Assembly: GCA_015680685.1 (NCBI GenBank)
Contig: MNCI01034278.1
Span: 11,585-73,190, forward strand
Source of the DNA: Gnetum montanum
Taxonomy: Eukaryota; Streptophyta; Gnetopsida; Gnetales; Gnetaceae
Direction of reading: 5' to 3'
Length of the DNA stretch: 61,606 bases
Each line of letters begins with the position of its first letter. Position 1 is the stretch's first letter. The position numbers were made by a program, and so were the translations under genes. This document shows positions 44,781 through 56,214 of this stretch, piece after piece. A model generated the notes under the pieces. It was not told the origin of the DNA. It worked only from the letters and a program-made list of their open reading frames with translations, and did no database searches.

Positions 44781-46192
44781 TGAAACACCATAAAACTTTC
44801 GAGGCCTTGACAGTTCAGAAAAATCTAGCGACCCAGGAGAGGAGTCGAGACAAGGCACAACACAATACAAATGAACTTCAAAAGACAGAACAAAACGATG
44901 GGTGCATGGAGGTAAGCCTTCCACTTTGCAGGTTTTCTATGTTTCAAAAAATCTCAACATTTAGCATACTGCGTTGCATTACGCAACATAGCGTAACGCC
45001 ACGTTACACAGCATAATATCAAAGATAGTCCATCGCAACATCAAAGATGGCAAACATTCAAGACTCTGATGACCCAGCAAAAATCTCAAGGCTTAGGCAA
45101 TGATCTGCAACATGCTATGCATTTCAGCAGGTTTTCTTTCTAGGTTGAGGGGGCTATTACACTATATTATGGAGTGTAACGTAATAAACCCCAAAAAAGG
45201 GATTGATCAGGAACAAAGGAAGTGCGATGATAATACTTCAACTTTGGTAGTTTCTTTATTTTATGCTGAATTACGCTATGATGCGTAATTTAGTGTAACG
45301 TGGCGTAATGCAAGTAACAATAGCACAATTCAGACATCAGTAGTTCATACGCCACAATACGCTCTCTAGCGTATTGTAGCGTAATCAAAGGACAGTTTTT
45401 TCCCAAAGCCCAAACCAGAGTGGTTTACGACGCGCTATGCAGCATAGCACCGCAAGCTTCAATGACAACACATCATGTCAATGACATCTTATAAGTTTAG
45501 GACATGCATCATTTAAACCACGTTTTCCTCTTAACCCAAACCTTATAAATGCTCCAGTTGACGAAGATCAAAGGGGTTGGCAAAAAAATTTCTCCTTCAA
45601 GGTTGGCAAGAGAGCAAAAAGAGGATCAGCAATCGTGAGAACATCGGAGGTGATTGGCAAGAACCCTTGATCAAAAATAGTCGGCTGATAGATATTCTAC
45701 CTCGGGTCAGACTTCCTTGTGCCTAGATTGGCTAGAACAAGGTAGATTGACCCTTGCTTATTGCATCTTTAGATAACTCTCTTGCTTTTGGCATGTGCCT
45801 TGTCCAAACCGAAGCCTGCCTATAATCATTGTATCCAACATATTGTGTTTATAAATTAAATCCCAAATCTTTTAATTGTACTCTCTACAAATCCGATTCC
45901 TTGCATCCTATTTATACATATTTGGCAATCGCTCTAAATCATTTGCAACATTTTCAATTTTTCTTCGGGATTAACAATATTACATCTCCTCATAAAGAGT
46001 CATCATTTTGCCATCAAAATTATTACAAAAATTTTACTGATTAAGTAAGTCCCTATCTGATCGACAAGACTATTCAGGGTACCTCAGATTCATTTCTTTC
46101 TCTAGCACGGCCCTCGCACATATCTAGGGTTAGAACTATGTACATGGACTTTCGTTCGGTATTTCTAGCTATCGACGTTTTCCGCTATTACA
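44781..46192 (+). repeat. LTR shared by B (as 3' LTR) and B2 (as 5' LTR)
   Basis: TGAAACACCATAAAACTTTC to GCTATTACA, 1412 bp, the same length as the left LTR. It is preceded by a PPT and followed by a PBS, so it serves both neighbouring internal regions. Confidence 0.9.
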
Positions 46193-46198
46193 ATTTTC

Positions 46199-46216
46199 TA
46201 GCGCTAGAAGGAGGGC
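46199..46216 (+). promoter_or_regulatory. Decayed primer binding site of B2
   Basis: TAGCGCTAGAAGGAGGGC, where the first TGG has become TAG. It follows the LTR by six bases as in B. Confidence 0.8.
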
Positions 46217-46448
46217 CTTCATACCTGATTTGCATTTTATGGGTAGTCTTATAAGCTATCTATACCCATAGTCAATCAATGTAAACATAATACCTCCAAG
46301 GTTGTTTACAAGATTGTGTGGTGCAGATCGGTCACTTCGACGATTCCTTTGGAACCCTAAAAGATAGAAAGCCCCGATTATTATCTTAGTTCACCTTTGC
46401 TCTTCTGATCTTTACCCTTATCATCATTATCTCTGAACCATGTAGAAA

Positions 46449-47745
46449 ATGGTTACATCAACCATAGCTTTTGACACTGCCAATCTAGAGAACCCTTGGA
46501 CCATGCAAGTTACGCTTCCTGTGGTCGAGCCACCAACTAGCCCAGCGCAACCACGCCGCTCTCTCAGGTTGCAAAATAAGGATCCTGAGGGACACACTCA
46601 GCGCAGAGAGCACTACAATTTCCTCTATGCTAAGCTAGCAGCAAACCTGCCCATGTATCTGCAAGAATTTGAGGAAAAACAAGAGTACGAGTTCATGTAC
46701 TGCAACGGGAAGGAATTTATTCCTTCACCTAACGCCACTGTGCCCTTGATCAACCAACAAAAGTGGATCCTAGATCAAATGCTGATGGAAAAGAAATTGC
46801 TAGAATAACTACAGGTATTTTTCTGTGATGAAACACTTCATGACGAGCAAGACGATCTGGAATCTCACTCAGAAGAAGGCAGTCATGCTGATTTCACCAT
46901 AGCCCCTCCCTCCACGATGTCCTACATAAATCCGTTGTTCATGGTTACCATGCCCCTGAAATTATCCGATACCAATCGAGTCCCACATTCATCGTACTTA
47001 CATTTTCTTTCTCCGACTATCTTCCCAAGAGACGGTCCCTCACAAATCATTCCCCAACAAATGCAATTACCTAATCCACCTCACCGTACACCTACGCCTG
47101 TGTCACCGCATGTGCACGCAATACCTATGTCACAATTACCTACAACACCTACCTTCATCCCAAGCCACACGACAGAGCCTACCACTACAGCATGGTGGGT
47201 TCCAAACATGCCACTTGTTGCGCATCCCGCGCAAATGCCCCATCATCCCCATCATCAAAGCCAGGTCCCATAAGCATTAAACCTAGTTACAGGATCGTTG
47301 TCGATGCCCCTAGTTACACAAATAGCGTATCCAATAGTGCAACCAACGGTGGTCACCCCATCCACACCAACTACTAGATGGTGGATGCCATGAGCAGCAC
47401 CGCCTGCAAGGACCATCCCACTAGCATTGACCGTCAACCAAGCTATTGCCTCCGTTGTGCCACCTAGTTTGGCCCCTCCTGCCGTTCCACAAACGACCTC
47501 GTTTTCTACGAGTTTGGACCAAGCCTTCCAACTTATTCAAACCCTTATAGAAGAGGTCAAGCATCTTAAAGCTGTTGGTTTTGACATGGTACAAGTCATG
47601 GATTTCTACCATGATGATCCTATTAGTCCAACAGTCCCAGTCCTGTCATTGCCACTTGGGATGCCCCTTCCCCATTTCACAAAATACAATGGGGAAGATG
47701 ATCCCAACACCCACCTCATCACTTTTAGGTCAAAGTCCTTATTGT
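46449..47745 (+). pseudogene. Gag fragment of B2, truncated
   Basis: It starts MVTSTIAFDTANLENPW and follows B gag closely through the N-terminal domain, the Pro-rich linker and the first part of the capsid core (DFYHDDPISPTVPVLSLPLG, LITFRSKSL). It then stops abruptly near 47745, where B continues with FLQQWPHTI. Immediately after comes the second RNase H of element C on the other strand. The cut lies inside a reading frame and marks a deletion or recombination point. A TAA near 46807 also breaks it. Confidence 0.85.
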
Positions 47746-48453
47746 TAATGTAAGGGAATGCAAAATGGTATGTTGGATCTCCCCAGAAGGAAACATGATA
47801 ACAATAGTAGCACTACCTCCTTGAGAGGTTAAAGCATCGTCAAAATGTAAGAGTGACTTATAGTTATCAGGCACTTGACTACTGTTGCTAACATGCTTAT
47901 CCAAGAATTCTAGATCTATTGTTGCTTGATCGTTCACTAGAAAAACCAGAAGTTGTGAGGCTATAGCTTGATCCTTTGTTGAGGCTTGTGCAATGTAATG
48001 TAGGACAAACTTTGTGGTTATTGCTTTCCATCATGTAATATGACTACTTTTGTAGATATTCATTGTAATTGCTTGGAGTACATTATTTTTGCAAATGATA
48101 TTGACTTAACTATGGAAAAGGTAATGCCTCCACTTCTTAAGTGAGAAGACTAAGATGAGGCAATACTTTTTCACATCGTTGTATTTTGCTTTATGGGCTA
48201 CCAATGCGTGGCTTAAGTAGTAAACTAGGACCTCTGTACCATCATCTCACTTTTGGCAAAGCAGAGAAGCTATGAATGTGTTAGAAGTGGCTAGGTAGAT
48301 GTAAAAGGATTTATCTCCTTGTAGAGGGTGAACCTTTGGAAGCTACACTAGCTCTAGCTTAAGATTGTCAAATACTTGTTGGCATTCAGCTGTCTAGTCA
48401 AAGTGGGCTTTTTTCTTGAGTAGATGTTACATTGGCTATAACTTATCAATTAA
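47746..48453 (-). pseudogene. RNase H and second RNase H of element C, truncated
   Basis: The segment 47937-47746 reads NDQATIDLEFLDKHV, then LLHFDDALTSQGGSATIVIM (catalytic FDGAS motif as FDDAL) and IQHTILHSL before the junction. The gypsy RNase H upstream of it (about 48453-47940) is recognisable only in fragments with many stops. The remainder of the second RNase H and all integrase are absent. Confidence 0.7.
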
Positions 48454-49437
48454 CTACGTGATAAACCTACATATAAACTGCAATCTACCTTGCAACCCTT
48501 GTAGCTCCTTAAGGTTGTCCAAAGGTGCTAAGTTGGTTATGGCCTTAACCTTATTGGGGTCTATGCATATTCCTACTTTAGAGACTACAAAATCGAGCAT
48601 CTGGCCTATTCTAATGCTGAAAACACACTTCTTGGGGTTCAACGTAAGATTGTATTTTAAGAAACATTTAAGCACTATGTCCATATCATTTGCATGGTTG
48701 TGAGCCACTTTGGACTTAACTACTATGTCATCAACATAATCATTGAGCAAGCTTAACATGTAATTGCTAAAGATGTATGTCATTGTGAATTGATACATTA
48801 CTCTTGCATTCTTGAGTCTAAAGGGCATCATGGTGTAACAAAACATACCCTAGGAGGTCATAAAGGTCATGTTGAGCTAGTGCTTAGGGTTTATCCTAAT
48901 CTAGTTGTAGCTTGAGACCTATTCAAGAAGGATAACAAGGGATGACTAGCCATGGAATCAATCAATTGATCAATACTAGGTAGAGGGAATTCATCTTTAA
49001 TGGTTGCCTTGTTTAGGTCCTAAAAGTCTATGCAAATGCATATACTTCCATTTTTCCTAGGCACAAATACAATTTTGGAGATCCAATCTATGTAGTCAAT
49101 GACTTGGATGAAACTAGCCTTGTAAAGCTTGGTGATTTCATCATGGATAGCCAATGCCACCTCAGGTCTAACCTTACATGTTTTTTTTTTGTTTTATTGG
49201 CTTAATGCAAGAATCAAGGATGATATTGTGCTGGGCTAGCCAAGGATCTAGACCTAGCATGTCCTCATATGACCATGTAAAAGCCTTAATGTTATTGTTT
49301 ATCATCTTAATGATATCTTGGGCATGTTGGGGATCTAGCAAGAAGCTTAGTTTTAATGTTTTCACCTCACCATTGGGTGTTGTGATAGGGATCTCAACAA
49401 GGGGATCCTCTGTGACATCCCTTGTTAAGTGGCACAT
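48454..49437 (-). pseudogene. Reverse transcriptase of element C
   Basis: The segment 49437-49174 contains AFTWSYEDMLGLDPWLAQHN. The segment 48846-48454 contains FCYTMMPFRLKNARVMYQ, the catalytic LNDYVDDIVVKSK, LNPKKCVFSIRIGQMLDFVV and LQGLQGRLQFICRFI. The middle part is full of stops. Confidence 0.85.
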
Positions 49438-49519
49438 GACTTAGCAAAATTAGTATGCATAAATGAATGAAAAAAATTCAATGAAAATTTTCCTAAGTAT
49501 GCAATAGAGGCTGTAAAGA

Positions 49520-49640
49520 GGGGCAAGCATGTACATGTGCTAGTTTTAGGCTTCGATAGGTCGTGCATGCTAGTTTTAGGTCTTAGCAATAGGTGCTAGT
49601 TTTAGGTTTTAACAGATCATAGATGCAGCAAATGTGCTAA
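49520..49640 (-). repeat. CTAGTTTTAGG repeats next to RT (C)
   Basis: Three units around GTGCTAGTTTTAGGCTTCGA, GCATGCTAGTTTTAGGTCTT and GGTGCTAGTTTTAGGTTTTA, in the same place as 10960-11175 in A. Confidence 0.65.
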
Positions 49641-51810
49641 TTTAGAAAAGAGTGGCAATAAATGGGGAGTGAAATTGACTAAGGCATTGAATGGATGATG
49701 AAAAGTTAAAAATTTTGGCTAAGTGTAAGTGACTACACTCTCATCAAACTACGCTCCCACCAAAAAGTTGAAAACTTTTGGCTAAGTATGAAGTGTGGTT
49801 CTGGGTAGATGTTTCATTAAATGATCCTAGGAGGGTATAAAAGTGCATTTTACCATGGGNGTCATTAAATGATCCTACGAGGGTATAAAAGTGCATTTTA
49901 CCATGGGTAAGTTATCATTTTCAAACTTGCACAATGTAAAATTTAGAGCATAGACTTGCTATTATTGCCATGCACTACCAGTAGAGAGCATAGTTGGACC
50001 AAGATGATGCACCAAAGTGGATGCCTACACCTAGGATTGGCAAACATGGATGAGGGGGAGCATGCACTAGGCCACCTACCATATGCATGCATGGAGGAGA
50101 GGAGGTCATTAATGTTTGCAAGGTACCCCAACTATAGTCTCCCATTTGCTGCTTTGTTGTTTGCTTTTTGCAATAAGGATTTGGGAAAGGGAACATTGTT
50201 GATGCCCTACCATGCTAGGGGCTATCATCATGGGCTGTTTAGGCCACCATAGCCAAAGAGGGTGGTGCATGCTAGGAATGGTTTTGTTCATTGGGGTTTT
50301 TTGGCTATGTGTGGGAATTTGTAGTGAGCAAGCATAGAGGCACGTGGGTTCTTTTGCAAAAAAAATTTCTTTTTTTTATAGAATAAAAAAATTTCTTTTT
50401 TTTATAGAATGGAAAAATTAGGGATTAGGGTTTGGTGATGGCCAGGGGCTATTGCCCATGAGGTAGATGGGGGCACCACAAAGTTTTGAATTTTTTTATT
50501 TGTTCATTTTGTAAAAAAAAATCAAGAATAGGGTAGATGGATGAGATGTGTTAGGGGCTATGGGAGTTGTGGGGTGACTGCACCCCATGACGTGGTGCTA
50601 AGGGCTTAAGGCTATGAAGCCTAGGGCTTCACATAGGGGCATGTTTTGGCATAGCTATGTGGCTGGGGTTACCATAGTGGCTTTGATGACAGAAACGAGA
50701 AGGGGGGGGGGGGGGNAAACTTACCTCCCCTTTTTTTGTTTAAAGAAAATTGAGCAAGGCAGGGTACTAGACATGGGAGGGGCCATGGGGCGATTGTACC
50801 CCATAGCATGGTGAGGGTTGTAGGGGTGTTATGGCCTATAGTGCTACCACATGCTCCATAGGGGCTACGTAGGGGGCTCAGTGCCATGGGCATATTCTTG
50901 CATTTTCATGCTTTTTTTCAAAATAAAATTCTATTGAAATTGGGACCTACTAAGGTGTGGCGTAGGGGCCGTGACAATGGTTGAGACCTAGCAAGACAAC
51001 AATAGGGATCATAGCTATGATAAGTACTTGACGTGTGCCTTCCTTTTCTTTGTCTTCCATCCTCTTTTCAAGGTGGAAGTAGTGTAGTGTATAGAGTGGT
51101 GGGGTAGTGCATGGCACTACAACAAGGTGCAGTGCATAGAGAGTGTTAGGGTGGTGGCCAAAACCTCATTCCCTACTAACTATGGCTAGGACTACACTCC
51201 CTATCTTTGAGGTGTAGTTGACACCAAGTGTTTTGCAAAATGGTTGCCTTGGAAGTGAGTTGTTGGGACTTAGCTCTATAGAGAGTGTATTCATAGTGTC
51301 CATAGAAAAATTTTGCTTCTTTTCATGAATACACTCTCTATGGAGATAACCTAGAGTTATAATTTTTTTGAAAAGTTTAAGCTACTCTCTTCACTATGAT
51401 AGTCCAGAGTTAGAAAAATTTTAAGATTTTTAGACTATGCTTTCCACTGAGGTAGTCTAGAGTTAGAAAAAATTTGTAAACTATGTGTAATTACAAACTT
51501 GCAAAATGTAACAATATTAATCCTACAAATTGTAACGATGCTAAACCTATGAAAACATGTTGATGCTAGACCTATGAAACTTATGAAGTAAAATGCTAAT
51601 CTTATGTGAATGTGTTATACCCTAGTGAGTACCAACTGCATCAAATAAGTTGGTTGACGTCCTATACCTACAAGGCCCTAGAGGGCATTGCCAAAATTAG
51701 AAAAGTTTTGGTAGTCTATGTTATACTGTGTTAATTTTGCTAACTTTATTTAATAATTTTATGTTAAAATTTGTATTTATGTACGTATACTAATGCTTTT
51801 TTTGTTGCAG
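49641..51810 (+). other. Region upstream of the recognised part of the C antisense gene
   Basis: It should hold promoter, exon 1 and intron 1 of the antisense gene, but I could not find exon 1. It contains an exact repeat around an N at 49860, a 24-26-bp A/T-rich duplication near 50350-50410, a poly-G run ending in an N at 50716, and repeats of CTATGGAGATAACCTAGAGTT type near 51330-51470. No GCGTATACGC array is present. Confidence 0.5.
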
Positions 51811-54800
51811 AGTGCTATTGAAGCCTATATTGATCATTGTGGAGCTCATGGACATCCTATGCTGCATGAATGAGCTTGTTCCCAACAAGCCTACATCATG
51901 ATATGTGGGTGGGTATTTAGGTAGTGTGGTTGTAGCCAGGGGCTCATGAGTTCCTAGTGTACCTACTATAGCAGTTTAGTGTGATCATGTGGTCACACTT
52001 ATCAGTGGACGTTGCTAGCACAATCACTGAGACATTGTTTCCTGGACCTAATTGGGACATCTTGAGGTTCATTTCAAATGATCTTACTATTAGTAATGAT
52101 GAGCTAGGTGATTTAGGTAAAATCCCTAGGAGTGCTAGGTGCTTGTCTAGGATATGATACATGATAGGATTCAATTACTACAATAAGGACAACACCCTCT
52201 TTCTCATCCTGCAAGTGCACATCCCATTCTAGAACCCAATTGGAACTACCTACTATGCTAAAGGGTAATTGCTTTTATGACTTTCATAGTTTGTCTTTTG
52301 CTACTTTCTTATGCTATTTTGTTAACTTCTCATGCTTAATTCCAGATTCAGAGTTGATGAGGAGGGCCTGCATGATGGGCTAGATGCTCTAGCTTTGACC
52401 TGCACTGCCTTGTAGGTGTTCTCTTCTAGCTCGTATGTTTGGGAATCTATGCTTAAGTAGGTGGGGTCTAATTTAGAGGTCTACCCCATCCACTACCTAA
52501 GTAGCTTTGACATACACTGGCTAGTTGGATGAGGAAGGGATCACCAATGTGATTAACATTGATGTTGTTGTGTCACCCCCGTCTTGCATCCCATTTGTGC
52601 CACATGTGCATCTAAGCTTTAGCTCATGTGTTTACTCACGCATTACATGTTAGTTTGCTTTTGGAATGATGCTAACATTATTTTGCCTTTGTTACATCTG
52701 TAGTTTCTTTAGGTGAGATTATGGTGATCATCACAAACTACACATAGGCCATCCTCATCATGAAATATGACAATGTGGAGGGTGCACAACATTGGTTGTA
52801 CCACACGGCCTCAAAGGCACTAACATCTAGATCACACATGTAGGGTTGATGGACCTATTTTTTTCCCCTTAGCATACTTATTCTAGTGGTTGAAATGGTC
52901 ATCATCATTGACTCCTTTAGTAGTGATATCCAGTAGTTCATCACCTAAGTGTGTAGTATGAGCATAGTGCTTGACCTTTGCAATGCCTTCTTTGCCAACA
53001 TCTTCGGCCTTTTCACTGATGGCCCATTGATTGTTGACAAGGCTAATAGAGAGGTGGATTGTAGAGGAAAGATTAAGGACTATTTGGATGCCACTCAATC
53101 TCACAAGGTCATACCAATCAAGGATGTGCTCATGCCAAAGTATAGGAGCTCTACCCTCTTCTTCATGCATGTGCCTTTCTTAAGTTGCTCTCCCAAGGGA
53201 AGATCTTTGGGGTGGAGTAGAAAAAGCTGATGAAGAGGTGCTACTAGAGGGCACAAGGTTCAATGAGGTTGCTTACATTGCTACTGGCTTGCATGCAGAA
53301 TTTTCTAGGCTATAGTTTAACATTTAAGCATGGTCCCTTGTTCACTTTGTGTTCTTCATAGGGTAATTGTGAAGGTTTGCAGAGCTTCTAGTTGTACACA
53401 ATAGTGGGCATTGGGTGGTTCAGGACCATGAACAGATATCCAAACCATGGATCAAGCATCTTTTTAAGACAAAATGGGCATAGGACCCCCCAAAAAATAT
53501 CGATGAGTCATTATCAGTAACAACCAAAGGCCCCATGGGGTGGTCACATTATTTGTGGGATAGCATGGGTGAGGATCCTTCAATTGGCACCAAGGACATG
53601 AACAAGGTGGATTGTTATATTGCATAGATAATGGGAACATCTAAGGCAAAGATTAAAAGGCCATTTCCCATGGAGGAGATTGCCCCTGAGGTCAGGAGGC
53701 CAAGTAGCAAGAAGATTCGCATCAAGTTCCAAAGCTTGAGCATGGAGGTTGTAGGTTAGTACGCATAACTTATTAGAGGCATTTATTGTATTGATGTTTG
53801 TTTATATTTTATTTTTTCATATATGCTATGTTATTAATTAGTACTAATGTGCTATGCATATGTGTTAATTATAGATATTGGAGAGAGGATTTCCAGAGTA
53901 GTGACTGAGGCAGTAGCAAAAAAAGCACCTCCTCAAGCTAAGGAGGGAGAGGTCCATAGAGATGAACCACTTGAGGCAACAAAGACCTTGCAAAAATTGG
54001 AGGAGGAGGGGTTGCTCTACCCCGATGGGTTTGATTTTGATTGGCTATTTGATGATGTATAGTTGGATGTTTCTCCTACCCTTACACTTGAGGGCTTGCT
54101 AGGTAACTACTTTATGTTGCAATCTGTTATTGCCTTTCACTTTAGCATCTTTGGTTGTTTGGTTATATCCTAATATCATCATTATGTTATAGCCTCAGAT
54201 GTTGTTACTAGTGGTTCCAACCCTACCTACCTATGGAGCTGTGGATAGATGTGCTCGATAAGTTTTCCTTCATGGAACGCATCATGGAGGACATGGTGGA
54301 CTATTTACAATAAGTAGATCCTGGGGTTGGTATGTTTACTATGTTGGTTTTCTTAGTGTTGCTTTACCGATTAGATACTTAGTTTGTTATTAAGTTTAAT
54401 CACTTGTTGCATGCCAATAGGTTCCAAGCTTTGATGGGATCCAAGTAGGGTGGCAAAGATGGATGCCCTCCTTGACCTCCCTCCTAAGGTGGATTAGGTG
54501 TCTCATCGCATGTACGAGATAGCAAAAAAGTGCATGTTTTCTTGTGCAAAGGCATTGTGGATCTATAGGTACTCAAATAAGCACTTATGGAAATGCATGC
54601 ATGATCTTCAAGAGAGAGTGACTAGCTAGAATAAGAAGATTGGAGACCTTTAATCTCGATATGACTTTCTAGTGGCTCGGTTATAGGGAGATAGCACTTG
54701 GAGGACCTTTGAGATAGAATATGCTTGATATTGGTCAACTCTTAGAGGCAAGAATAAGGCTACCCGAGAGGTGATTGGGCAATGGCTATAGATGGATTTG

Positions 54801-55426
54801 CTCACCCAGAAGAACCAAGACTAGAAGAATTACAACACCAAGGTGTACCAATGGGAGTAGACTTAGAAGAACCACAAAAAAATTACAAGCATGAGTGCAA
54901 CATGTACCTTCAATGGTACAAAGAGAAGTCTATCGACCGCTGCTACCTTGAGATGTTTCTTAAGGCAATTGGAGGGAGGTAGGCTTATGATTTGTTTGCT
55001 CAACATACAATGATGAGTGGATCTCTTGAGTGGTAGATTGCCACCCCTTTAGGAGAGGCTTCCTCTGCTACATTTTTCATGGAGCCACCTACATGGACCT
55101 TTGTGGACAAAGGTATGACCCTTGTAAGGATTGACTTTGGCTAGGATGATTAGACATAGCTTTCTAAGGTCAAGATTCTCCAATGCTTGAAGGAAGGCTT
55201 TGACAAGCTGCCACTAGAAGACATTGATGCAAGAACCTCTTAGGTTAGTTATTGATTTTTGTGCTTTTTCTTATTTTAAGTTAGGTTCTGTATCATAGGT
55301 TTGCTTATTAACTACTCATTTTTGTTGTGGTTGTGGTAGCAGGTACTAGGAGATGTAGTGGGCCCTAGTGACATAGTGGGGGAGGATGGACCTTCACCTT
55401 CACCTAGTGCCACCAGTTGGGCATGA
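51811..55426 (+). pseudogene. Antisense gene in the PR-RT spacer of element C (exons 2-8)
   Basis: Function unknown; third copy. Predicted exons: 51811-52264, 52346 to about 52540, 52704-53754, 53875-54102, 54193-54329, 54421-55243, 55343-55426, with AG acceptors and GT donors. Lengths follow A and B exon by exon. Matches include VIMWSHLSVDVASTITETLF in exon 2, VIIIDSFSSD and FFANIFGLFTDG in exon 4, QISKPWIKHLFK late in exon 4, and KIRIKF at its end. The acidic exon 5, LDKFSFMERIMEDMVDYLQ in exon 6, and PTWTFVDKGMTLVRIDFG in exon 7 also match. Exon 8 ends in TGA at 55424-55426. Many stops are present; this is the most decayed copy. Confidence 0.75.
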
Positions 55427-55639
55427 CTTTATGTAGCCCTACTACTAGGCATTTTTGCATTTTTTTTTGTGCTATGTATTTTGGTACTCATGCTATGTAC
55501 TACTATTCGTGTGATATGTGATACATTTGTTCACTATATGTGTAATGTGTAAACTTTATTTTTATTTTTTTTATTTTTCACTTACTATGCTTGTAATGCA
55601 ATGGATTAATGCATGAATTTGGGATTATGTGGTGATAAT

Positions 55640-55930
55640 GTAACTAGGCCATTGTGATCCCCATGCTAGTTTAAGGCCATAGAGGGAGGTTTGATGTTAG
55701 TTTAAGGTAATTTTGGATGACAATGATAGTTTAAGGTCATTTTGGACCATGTGTACTACTAGTTTTAGGTCATTCTAGGCCATGGTGATAGGATTAACAA
55801 TGGTAGTTTAAGGCCATTATGGGCCTTGTGTTGCCAATTTTAGGCCATGGTGGATCATAGTAATAGTTTTAGGCCATTCTAGGCCACAAATTGCTAGTTT
55901 AAGCCCATGGCAGGCCATAGTGATGGTTTT
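55640..55930 (-). repeat. CTAGTTTAAGGCCAT tandem array next to protease (C)
   Basis: About nine units of 28-35 bp with CTAGTTTAAGGCCATNNNGG or AGTTTTAGGCCATTCTAGGCC. It is in the same position as the arrays at 16615 (A) and 34880 (B). Confidence 0.88.
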
Positions 55931-56214
55931 TCTCTTTTTGTGATTTTGGCTTTTTTGATTTTTATGCATTTTTATGTTTTTCATGTGTAAGCTAATGACT
56001 GCTAAAGGGTAAACTAAATGAGAAAATGTGTAAACTAAAAAAAATGCATAAACAAAGCAAACAAATGCACAAACAAAGTAGACAATGAGCAATCTAAATA
56101 ATAAAGCTAAATGTAAATGTGTAAATAAATGTAATGCAAGGAAAAGGTAAAATGCATAGCTAAATGTAAAAGCAAAGGATAGGTAGAGACCTAGTGCATG
56201 TTGGACTACGGGGG

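Larger units (their letters stand above)
29287..46192 (+). mobile_element. Tat-lineage Ty3/gypsy retrotransposon B with antisense gene (16.9 kb)
   Basis: Order on the plus strand: 5' LTR 29287-30698, PBS 30705, gag from 30955, protease to 34704, antisense gene (39854 down to 35453), RT (truncated), RNase H, second RNase H, integrase, 3'UTR repeats, PPT 44764-44780, LTR 44781-46192. The LTR sequence differs from family A, but the internal proteins, spacer arrangement and terminal bases correspond. The right LTR also serves as the 5' LTR of a second internal region (B2), so the right flank is not a plain insertion boundary. RT lacks its palm, so this copy is dead. Confidence 0.88.
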
